The notes under the pieces: generated by a model
Told to the model about the DNA's origin: nothing
The model's database searches: none
What the model saw: the letters and a program-made list of their open reading frames with translations, nothing else
Part shown: positions 57,570 to 64,000 of the stretch, in pieces
Layout of the letters: the number at the start of each line of letters is the position of its first letter
How positions within the stretch are numbered: position 1 is the stretch's first letter
Made by a program: the position numbers and the translations under genes
Origin: Pseudonocardia sp. DSM 110487
GTDB taxonomy: Bacteria; Actinomycetota; Actinomycetes; Mycobacteriales; Pseudonocardiaceae
Direction of reading: 5' to 3'
NCBI RefSeq assembly: GCF_019468565.1
Contig: NZ_CP080521.1
Location: forward strand, 4,216,001 to 4,280,000
Length of the DNA stretch: 64,000 bases

Positions 57570-58694
57570 ATGCAGAACCTGGCACGGCTGCGCGCGGAAT
57601 CGCGGGCCCGCTGGCATGCCCTGCTGGCCGCGCTCGCCGAGCGAGAGGCCCAGTGGCTCGACGCCTTGATGTCCACGGTCGACGGCGGCGGGCGCTACTA
57701 CGGCGGCCTCGTGGAGCCGCAGGACTTCAAGGACACCTCCGCCCGCGTGTTCCGCTACCTCATCGGGCAGCTGTCCACCGGTGCCCCGCCCGCCGAGCTG
57801 GCCGGCCTGCCGGAGGAGATCGGCCGGACCAGGGCCCGCCAGCGCGTACCCCTCGAGAGCCTGACCACCACGATCAGGCAGGACTTCGCCGTGGTCTGGT
57901 CCACCCTGCTCTGGATCGCGCGGACGAGCGACATGCCCGTCCTGCTCTCCCACGTCGACGACCTGTGGCGTGCGGTCGATGATTTCGCCGGGGAAGTGCA
58001 GATCAGCCACCTGCGGGAAAGTGCGTCGCTCGCGGCGCGGGACCGCGACCGGCAACGCTCCATGACATCGGTCCTCTTCAGCTCCGACACCCACCACCCG
58101 GACCTCATCCGTCAGGTCGCAGGCGCGCTCGCGATCCCGGTGGACGGTCCGTACCAGGTGATCGCCTGCTCTCCCGCCGCGGCTCCGGGGGTGGTCGGGG
58201 CAGGTGCCGTCACCCACGACAGCGACGGCGTCCTCATCGTCTTCTGGCCCGGGGTGCAGCCTCCGGACGCAGGCCTCCGCTGCGGGCACGCCCCGGAGGC
58301 GGACGGACTCGCCGCCGTTCCGGCCCGGGCGCGCTCGGCCCGCCACATCCTGAGCGCCATCCCGCCCGGCCACGACGGCCCGGCCACCATGTGGGACGTG
58401 TGGGACCGCGTCGCCGCGGCGCAGCTGCAGCGCACCGCCCCGGACTTCCTCGGGATCCCGCTTGCCCGCCTCGCCTCGGTGGCGGCGCAGGAACGCGCCC
58501 GCATCGTGGAGACGGCCCGCTCCTACCTCGCCACGGGCTCTGTGGCCACCACCGCGTCCGCGCTGTACTGCCACCGCAACACCGTGATGACCCGGATGCG
58601 CCGCTTCCGCGAGCTCACCGGCCTCGACCTGACGATCCCGCGGGAGGCCGCCATGGCGACCGTGCTCCTCGCGTCCGAGGAGTACGGCTCCTGA
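57570..58694 (+). CDS. PucR/CdaR-type transcriptional regulator
   Basis: A 374-residue regulator. The N-terminal 150 residues are helical and of the RsbT-co-antagonist-like kind seen in actinomycete PucR proteins. The C-terminus carries the PucR helix-turn-helix: RIVETARSYLATGSVATTASALYCHRNTVMTRMRRFRELTGLDL (about 311-354). PucR-like proteins regulate purine or amide nitrogen use. It is divergent from the amidohydrolase/MFS operon and is its probable regulator. Confidence 0.82.
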   Translation: MQNLARLRAESRARWHALLAALAEREAQWLDALMSTVDGGGRYYGGLVEPQDFKDTSARVFRYLIGQLSTGAPPAELAGLPEEIGRTRARQRVPLESLTTTIRQDFAVVWSTLLWIARTSDMPVLLSHVDDLWRAVDDFAGEVQISHLRESASLAARDRDRQRSMTSVLFSSDTHHPDLIRQVAGALAIPVDGPYQVIACSPAAAPGVVGAGAVTHDSDGVLIVFWPGVQPPDAGLRCGHAPEADGLAAVPARARSARHILSAIPPGHDGPATMWDVWDRVAAAQLQRTAPDFLGIPLARLASVAAQERARIVETARSYLATGSVATTASALYCHRNTVMTRMRRFRELTGLDLTIPREAAMATVLLASEEYGS

Positions 58695-58697
58695 CGC

Positions 58698-58738
58698 GAG
58701 GTCGGCAGCGACTCCCTCGCAGGCCAGGACCCGCGGAC
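58698..58738 (+). repeat. 41-bp imperfect direct repeat, copy 2
   Basis: Starts 3 bases after the PucR stop and repeats the 3' end of the hydratase gene (54717-54757) with 4 differences. In the hydratase frame it still reads EVGSDSLAGQDPR, so it is a coding-derived fragment. Confidence 0.75.
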
Positions 58739-58761
58739 GCGACGGTACGCGGTGGCGAGCT

Positions 58762-59649
58762 CTACGCCTCTTTCGCACCGTCTGGACACAGATCGAGGAA
58801 TCGGGCCAGCACCGGATCGGCGGCGTCGGTCCAGGCCGCCGCCATCCGCAGGCGCAGCTCGGCTCCCGTGAGCCGCACGAGCACCACCCCGGGCTGGGCG
58901 ACGCGGCGGGCCGAGGCCGGTACGAACGCGGCGCCGAGCCCGCTGGCGACCAGCCCCAGCGCCACGTGGGTGCGATCGACCTCGTGCGCGACGCGGGCGG
59001 CGAAGCCGGCTTCCGCGCACGCGCTGGTGTAGTAGTCGTGCAGCTCCGGTTCGAGCCCACGGGCGATGAGGATGAGATCGGTGTCGGCCAGATCGCCGAG
59101 CGGAACGTCCGACCGCCCGGCTAGCCGGTGGTCCTCCGGGACGGCCAGCAGCACCTCCTCGCTGTGAATCGGCCGCAGGTGCAAGTCCGTTGACTGCCCC
59201 ACCGGCAACCGGACCAGGGCGACCTGGACCCGGCGCGTGCGTATCGATTCGACGGCCTGCTGGTTGTGCATCTCCTCCAGGACGAGTCGCACCTCCGGGT
59301 TCCGGGCCCGGAAGGCGCGTAGCAACGGGGGCAGCACGGCGTAGAGCGCCGGCGCGATGAAGCCGAGCCGCAGCGTGCCTGCCGTGCCCCGGCCCGCGGC
59401 TCGCGCGCGGCGGGTGGTCTCGTCGGCGTGGCCGAGCAGCTGCCGGACGTCCTCCAACAGGGCGCGCCCCGCCGGAGTCAGGTTCACGTGGTGGCGATCC
59501 CGCTCGAGCAGGGCGACGTCCAGCTCGCGTTCCAGCGCCGAGATCTGCCGGCTGAGCGCCGACTGGACGAGGAAGAGGCGCTTCGCGGCGCGGCCGAAGT
59601 GCAACTCCTCGGCCACCGCGAGGAAGGACCGCAGGTGCCTCATCTCCAC
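58762..59649 (-). CDS. LysR-family transcriptional regulator
   Basis: A 295-residue LTTR with helix-turn-helix at about 3-62 (MRHLRSFLAVAEELHFGRAAKRLFLVQSALSRQISALERELDVALLERD) and an effector domain from about 92 (GTLRLGFIAPALYAVLPPLLRAFRARNPEVRLVLEE), of the CatR/BenM type in which aromatic acids are often effectors. GTG 59649 follows GGGAGG by 5 bases. It is divergent from the Baeyer-Villiger monooxygenase and probably controls it. Confidence 0.82.
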   Translation of the reverse strand: MEMRHLRSFLAVAEELHFGRAAKRLFLVQSALSRQISALERELDVALLERDRHHVNLTPAGRALLEDVRQLLGHADETTRRARAAGRGTAGTLRLGFIAPALYAVLPPLLRAFRARNPEVRLVLEEMHNQQAVESIRTRRVQVALVRLPVGQSTDLHLRPIHSEEVLLAVPEDHRLAGRSDVPLGDLADTDLILIARGLEPELHDYYTSACAEAGFAARVAHEVDRTHVALGLVASGLGAAFVPASARRVAQPGVVLVRLTGAELRLRMAAAWTDAADPVLARFLDLCPDGAKEA

Positions 59650-59718
59650 GCGCGCCTCCCCGGGGGTCGGTGATTCCGACTGGGCATCACGGCTGCCCGG
59701 TTCAGTATCTCCGCCACC

Positions 59719-61683
59719 GTGCCGCACACCGATGATCGACGCATGCCGACAGCCTCCACGGACGCCGCCGGCCTGGCCGCGTTCCTGCACGACGAGGACG
59801 CGCTCGTCGCGGCGGTGTGCGGTGCGGAGCTGCCCGCGTTGCTGCCCGCGCTCGCGCACCTCACCGGCGACATGTCGCTGGTCGATGACGCGTTGCGACC
59901 GCCGTTGCGACTGCTGCCGGACCGGGTCGAACCGCAGGGCGGCATGTCCCCGGCCACGCAGCGACGTGCCCGGCACCGCGCGTTGCGGGCATTGCGCGCG
60001 TTCCGCGACGGTGGGATGGCTCCCGCTCGGCAGCCGGACGAGGCCGTGTTGCGGAGGTTGATGCGATTCGTGGCCGGTGACGTCGAGGACGAGTACCTGC
60101 CGTTGATGGCGCACGAGCTGGGAATGCCGGTGGACGCGGGCGCGCCCGGCTGGACCGTCGACGACGTCGCGCCCGGCTGCACGCTGGACGTGATCGTCGT
60201 CGGCGCCGGGATGTCCGGGCTCGTCACAGCCCACCGGCTGGGACAGGCCGGAATCGGCGTCACGGTTCTCGAGCGCAACGCCGATGTCGGCGGTGTCTGG
60301 CTGGAGAACACCTATCCCGGCGCGCGGCTGGACACACCCAACTTCGCCTACAGCTTCTCCTTCGCCCAGGAGGCGGCCTGGCCACATCGCTTCTCCACGC
60401 GTGCGGACATCCATGCCTACCTCGCGGGTATCGCCGATCAGTTCGGCCTGCGCGGGCGGATCCGCTGCGGGCACGAGGTCGTCGCCGCGACCTTCGACGA
60501 GGGTTCCGGCAGGTGGACGGTGCGCGCCCGCCGTGGCGACGGGTCCGAGGTGGCGTTGCAGGCGGACGCAGTGGTCAGCGCGACAGGGCAGCTGAACCGG
60601 CCGAAGCTGCCCGACATACCCGGTCGCGACTCGTTCGCGGGGCCTGCGTTCCACACCGCGCGGTGGCGACACGACGTGGACCTGACGGGCCGGCGGGTCG
60701 CGGTGATCGGCACCGGGGCAAGCGCGTACCAGGTGGTGCCGTCGGTCGTCGACCGGGTGCGCTCGCTGACGGTCTTCCAGCGCACCCCGCCGTGGATGCT
60801 GCCGACCCCGGACTACCACGAGCCGATCCCGCCTGCCGAACGACGGTTGTTGCGCGACCTGCCGACCTACCGCCGCTGGCTGCGCTACTACCAGTTCTGG
60901 ACCTCGGTCGACGGGCGTCGCCCGTTCGCCGAAGTGGATCCGGACTGGCCCGAGGCGGGCTCCGTGTCGGCACGCAACGCTGCGCTGCGACGCGCGCTCG
61001 AGACGCATCTGCGACACCGGTTCGACGACCGTCCGGACCTGCTCGCGAAGGTGATGCCGGACTACGCGCCCGGGGCGAAGCGGATGATGCGCGACAACGG
61101 CGTGTGGGCTGCGGCGCTCAAGAAGCCGCACGTCGAGCTCGTCACCGAGCCGATCACCCGGATCGCCGCGCACGGCGTGCACACCGCCGACGGCCGGCTG
61201 CACGTGGCCGACGTGCTGGTCCACGCGACCGGCTTCCACGCCTCGGACTTCCTGTCCCCGATCCGGGTCACCGGGCGTGGCTGCAGGGATCTGCACGCCT
61301 GGTGGGCCGGCGACGCGCGCGCCCACCTCGGGGTGCACGTGCCGGGCTTCCCGAACTTGTTCTGCGTATTCGGGCCCAACACCGGGTTGGTGATCAACGG
61401 GAGCAACCTGCTGTTCTCCGAGATCGCCGTGCACCACATCCTCGGCTGCCTGCGCGAGCTGCTCACCCGTGGGGCACGCACGGTCGAGGTACGCGCGTCC
61501 GCCCACGACGCCTACAACGCCGCGGTCGACGCCGGCAACGCCCGGATGGCGTGGGGGGTGGCCACGGTGAACAGCTGGTACCGCAATGCCACGGGCCGGG
61601 CCTCCCAGGTCTGGCCCTTCACGCTGCTCGACTACTGGCGCATGGTCCGCGATCCGGATCCCGCCGACTTCCATTGGGCCTGA
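59719..61683 (+). CDS. Baeyer-Villiger monooxygenase with N-terminal extension (HAPMO-like)
   Basis: A type I flavin monooxygenase of 654 residues from GTG 59719, or 646 from ATG 59743. The first about 150 residues are a helical extension found in 4-hydroxyacetophenone monooxygenase and similar long members. Then follow the FAD motif VIVVGAGMSGLVTAHRLG (about 157-174), GGVWLENTYPGARLDTPNFAYSFSF, the BVMO fingerprint FAGPAFHTARW (FxGxxxHxxxW, about 308-318) and the NADPH motif RRVAVIGTGASAYQVVP (about 325-341). It inserts oxygen next to a ketone to give an ester or lactone, probably on an aryl or cyclic ketone. No esterase gene is adjacent. Confidence 0.85.
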   Translation: MPHTDDRRMPTASTDAAGLAAFLHDEDALVAAVCGAELPALLPALAHLTGDMSLVDDALRPPLRLLPDRVEPQGGMSPATQRRARHRALRALRAFRDGGMAPARQPDEAVLRRLMRFVAGDVEDEYLPLMAHELGMPVDAGAPGWTVDDVAPGCTLDVIVVGAGMSGLVTAHRLGQAGIGVTVLERNADVGGVWLENTYPGARLDTPNFAYSFSFAQEAAWPHRFSTRADIHAYLAGIADQFGLRGRIRCGHEVVAATFDEGSGRWTVRARRGDGSEVALQADAVVSATGQLNRPKLPDIPGRDSFAGPAFHTARWRHDVDLTGRRVAVIGTGASAYQVVPSVVDRVRSLTVFQRTPPWMLPTPDYHEPIPPAERRLLRDLPTYRRWLRYYQFWTSVDGRRPFAEVDPDWPEAGSVSARNAALRRALETHLRHRFDDRPDLLAKVMPDYAPGAKRMMRDNGVWAAALKKPHVELVTEPITRIAAHGVHTADGRLHVADVLVHATGFHASDFLSPIRVTGRGCRDLHAWWAGDARAHLGVHVPGFPNLFCVFGPNTGLVINGSNLLFSEIAVHHILGCLRELLTRGARTVEVRASAHDAYNAAVDAGNARMAWGVATVNSWYRNATGRASQVWPFTLLDYWRMVRDPDPADFHWA

Positions 61684-61718
61684 AGTTCCTCGTCCGACGA
61701 CGTACGTCAGGAGCGCTC

Positions 61719-63059
61719 GTGATCCCAGCCCGCACCTCACCCACCACCCCAACCGACCAGGCCCGGCGGCGCCGGGTCGCCGCCGCCACCTTCGTCGGCA
61801 CGGCGATCGAGTGGTACGACTTCAACATCTACGGCGCTGCCGCCGCGTTGATCTTCGCGTCGCAGTTCTTCCCGAACTTCTCGCCGGTGGCCGCGACGCT
61901 CGCCGCGTTCGGCACCTTCGCCGTCGGCTTCATCGCGCGCCCGATCGGCGGCATCGTGTTCGGTCATTTCGGCGACCGGTACGGCCGCAAGCACACGCTG
62001 GTGGCCTCGCTCCTGCTGATGGGGATCGGCACCGTGCTCATCGCCGTGCTGCCCACCTACGCCCAGATCGGGCTCGCGGCGCCGATCCTGCTCGTCGCGC
62101 TGAGGTTCGTGCAGGGTCTGGGCGTCGGGGGCGAGTGGGGCGGTGCGGTCCTGCTGGCGCTGGAGCACGCCCCGGCCGGCCGGCGTGGCCTCTACTCCGC
62201 GTTCCCGCAGATCGGCCTGCCCGCCGGCGCCTTGCTGGCGAACCTCGTGTTCTTCGCGGTGTCGGCAGCGTTGGGGCCCGAGAGGTTCGCGGCCTGGGGA
62301 TGGCGGATCCCGTTCCTGCTCAGCGCCGTGCTCGTGCTCGTCGCGCTGCTCGTCCGGCTCAAGGTGGAGGAGAGCCCGGAGTTCTCGACGCTCCGCAGCC
62401 GCGGCGAGGTCCGCAGGCTTCCGCTCGTGGACGTGCTGCGCCGCAGCCCGGCCGCGGTGGTGCTGGGTATGGGCATCACCTTCGCCCCGTCGTCGCTGGG
62501 ATACCTGCTGTCGGTCTACCTGCTGAGCTACGGCACCGGCACGGCCGGCGTCGCACCGCAGACGATGCTGCTCGCGATCACGGCAGCGTCGGTGGTCTAC
62601 CTGGTGGTGGCATGCCTCACGGCCCTCGTGTCCGACCGGGTCGGCCCGGGCCGGGTGTTCGCGCTTGCCTCTGTGCTGGGAGTGCTGGTGCCGTTCGCCG
62701 TGTTCGCGCTGGTGAACACCGCGGCGGTGGGTGAAGTGCTGCTGGCGACTGGGCTGCTGGGTGTGGTGCTCGGCCTGATGGTGGCGGTACAGGCGGTGAT
62801 CGTCTCCGCCGCGTTCCGCGCCGACGTGCGCTACACCGGCTCATCGCTGTCGTACCAGCTCGGCGCGGTGCTCGGGGGTGGGCTGACGCCGCTGGCCTCG
62901 GCGACGATCCTGGGGATCACCGGCTCGTGGACGGCCGTCGCGGGCTACATCGCACTGCTCGCCGCGGTGTCCGGTATCGCGGTGTGGTTCCTGCCGCGCG
63001 TGGCCGAGACGGGCGACGGAGAGCAGGGCACCACGCCCGCCGTGATCACTCAGCGGTAG
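61719..63059 (+). CDS. MHS-type MFS transporter
   Basis: A 446-residue 12-helix carrier: VAAATFVGTAIEWYDFNIYGAAAALIFASQFFPNFSP (about 20-56), FGHFGDRYGRKHTLVASLLLMG, VGGEWGGAVLLALEHAPAGRRGLYSAFPQIGLPAG and EESPEF. It is similar to the MFS gene at 54.8 kb but not a recent copy. GTG 61719 follows AGGAG by 5 bases. Downstream of the monooxygenase by 35 bases, it is the likely importer of that enzyme's substrate. Confidence 0.82.
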   Translation: MIPARTSPTTPTDQARRRRVAAATFVGTAIEWYDFNIYGAAAALIFASQFFPNFSPVAATLAAFGTFAVGFIARPIGGIVFGHFGDRYGRKHTLVASLLLMGIGTVLIAVLPTYAQIGLAAPILLVALRFVQGLGVGGEWGGAVLLALEHAPAGRRGLYSAFPQIGLPAGALLANLVFFAVSAALGPERFAAWGWRIPFLLSAVLVLVALLVRLKVEESPEFSTLRSRGEVRRLPLVDVLRRSPAAVVLGMGITFAPSSLGYLLSVYLLSYGTGTAGVAPQTMLLAITAASVVYLVVACLTALVSDRVGPGRVFALASVLGVLVPFAVFALVNTAAVGEVLLATGLLGVVLGLMVAVQAVIVSAAFRADVRYTGSSLSYQLGAVLGGGLTPLASATILGITGSWTAVAGYIALLAAVSGIAVWFLPRVAETGDGEQGTTPAVITQR

Positions 63060-63654
63060 CGGGATCACGCTGGATCGCGACTCCGCGGAGCAGGGTCTGC
63101 ACCAGCGCCGCGTAGTGGGAGTCGTAGTCGGTCACGAAGCCGACCCCTCGCAGCTGGATGCTGATCGAGCCGTGGCAGGACGCCCAGATCCGCTGCGCGA
63201 TCTCGACGGGATCGCCCGGGGTGATGACACGTGCGGCGTGCCCGCGGCGGATGGCCTCGACGAGTCGGTCGAATGCGTTCCTTGCGGGCTCCATCGCGGC
63301 GGCGGACGGCGTGTAGTCGGGGACCGGAGTGTCGAACATGAGCCGGTAGACGGCGGGGTTGCGGATCGCGAAGTCGCGGTAGCGGGCCATTCCGTCTGCG
63401 ATCTCGGTGTGGACGTCGTCGCCGCGAATGTGCCCCACCGCTGCCGCGAGCTCCTCGAACCCCAGCCGGAACAGCTCGTCGATGATGCCGTTCTTCGACC
63501 CGAATCGCTTGTAGACACCCATCGGGGCGACGCCGGCGCGGGCGGCGATGTCCCGCACACCGAGCATGTCCGGTCCGCCCTCGTCGAGCAGCTCACGCGC
63601 GGCGCGCAGCAGTGCGTCCCGCACCTCGAGCGTCGGTGTGCGGCGCCGGGTCAT
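63046..63654 (-). CDS. TetR-family transcriptional regulator
   Basis: A 202-residue TetR protein: RDALLRAARELLDEGGPDMLGVRDIAARAGVAPMGVYKRFGSKNGIIDELF (helix-turn-helix, about 12-62) and a TetR_C_WHG-like ligand domain (IADGMARYRDFAIRNPAVYRLMFDTPVP, about 84-111). ATG 63654 opens MTRRRTPTLEVRD; an upstream in-frame start (63693) would add 13 residues. It converges on the MHS gene with a 14-base overlap. The targets are unknown. Confidence 0.8.
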   Translation of the reverse strand: MTRRRTPTLEVRDALLRAARELLDEGGPDMLGVRDIAARAGVAPMGVYKRFGSKNGIIDELFRLGFEELAAAVGHIRGDDVHTEIADGMARYRDFAIRNPAVYRLMFDTPVPDYTPSAAAMEPARNAFDRLVEAIRRGHAARVITPGDPVEIAQRIWASCHGSISIQLRGVGFVTDYDSHYAALVQTLLRGVAIQRDPATAE

Positions 63655-63775
63655 ACGTGTCGGGACCGATCGGCACGGGATGGGGTCCGGCACTCACGAA
63701 CCTGCCGGGCCGGAGAGGGCTGAGCGGTTGGCATTCGATCATGTAACCATCCGAGCTCCCCGAGATCGTTGCGGT

Positions 63776-64000
63776 TCACGTCGAAACCGGCGCGTCGGGG
63801 AGTCGGCGGACCGCCGAGAGCCCCTCCGCCGACAGCGCGAACTGCTGCGTCGGCACCCGGCGACGAGCGCTGAGCATGCTGCGCACGACCCTGGCGAGGA
63901 TCCAGGGGGCGAAGACGCTTCGTGGCGAGGCGATCATGAAGACGACGTCGAGGTAGGCGGCGGTGAGGTCGGGATCACGCACGGCCGCGCGCAGCAGCCG
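63776..64000 (-). CDS. C-terminal fragment of a protein continuing beyond the window
   Basis: 75 codons, open at the window edge, reading LLRAAVRDPDLTAAYLDVVF then ASPRSVFAPWILARVVRSML and ending PDAPVST. The pattern resembles the C-terminal helices of FAD-dependent monooxygenases or reductases, but the diagnostic motifs are outside the window. Function cannot be assigned. Confidence 0.4.
   Translation of the reverse strand, partial: RLLRAAVRDPDLTAAYLDVVFMIASPRSVFAPWILARVVRSMLSARRRVPTQQFALSAEGLSAVRRLPDAPVST

Overview
The window is about 72% GC on inspection and densely coded on both strands. Many genes start with GTG, neighbouring genes often overlap by ATGA or GTGA, and many genes appear leaderless, with a -10 hexamer 6-7 bases before the start codon. 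These traits and the gene content fit a high-GC actinomycete. Orthologues of the mycobacterial steroid ring C/D genes are present, and a soil genus of the Pseudonocardiaceae or Nocardiaceae type is likely, but the genus is an inference. I saw no rRNA, tRNA, CRISPR array, transposase or integrase.

Layout. 1-2.8 kb: a DinB fragment, a WYL regulator, a membrane protein and a GntR regulator. 2.9-6.9 kb: a carboxylate module (MatC-type carrier, CaiB/BaiF CoA-transferase, AccD3-like fused carboxyltransferase). 6.9-11.8 kb: selO, a flavin monooxygenase, a short cysteine-type leader peptide before a broken sfnG gene, a truncated TetR gene and a GNAT acetyltransferase. 11.9-14.2 kb: a chromate resistance operon with chrB split into two genes, then chrA. 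14.1-22.7 kb: a LarA-like racemase and an acyl-CoA ligase, divergent from a four-subunit 2-oxoacid:ferredoxin oxidoreductase with its own GntR regulator, an MFS carrier and an ApbA/PanE-type reductase. 22.7-32.8 kb and 38.2-54.8 kb: a steroid ring C/D (HIP) catabolic regulon with kstR2, fadD3, fadA6, fadE30, fadE31/32-like genes, ipdA, ipdB, ipdC, ipdF, echA20, several SDRs, a MaoC pair and a complete branched-chain-amino-acid-type ABC importer. 32.8-38.2 kb: unrelated genes (DUF899, flavin hydroxylase, DHFR-like, DUF2306, LysR) that interrupt the catabolic cluster beside a 13-codon thiolase stub. 41.8-44.6 kb: a CHAT-domain protease translationally coupled to a small three-segment membrane protein, set between livF and kstR2. 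54.8-58.7 kb: an MFS carrier, an M20 amidohydrolase and a PucR regulator flanked by 41-bp imperfect direct repeats. 58.8-64 kb: LysR, a HAPMO-sized Baeyer-Villiger monooxygenase, an MHS carrier, a TetR regulator and a gene running off the end.

How it works together. Seven copies of a 14-bp palindrome matching the KstR2 consensus AnCAAGnnCTTGnT lie in front of, or between, the oxidoreductase operon, the SDR/fadE30 pair, fadA6/fadD3, livH, kstR2, livK and ipdA. Several overlap the -35, -10 or start point. One repressor therefore probably controls import (LivKHMGF), CoA activation (FadD3), beta-oxidation (FadE, MaoC, EchA, SDR, FadA6) and ring opening (IpdF, IpdC, EchA20, IpdAB). The same box at the 2-oxoacid oxidoreductase operon suggests that module belongs to the regulon too. 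The least explained pieces are the CHAT/membrane-protein pair, the KstR2-boxed importer and the KstR2-boxed LarA/oxidoreductase module.
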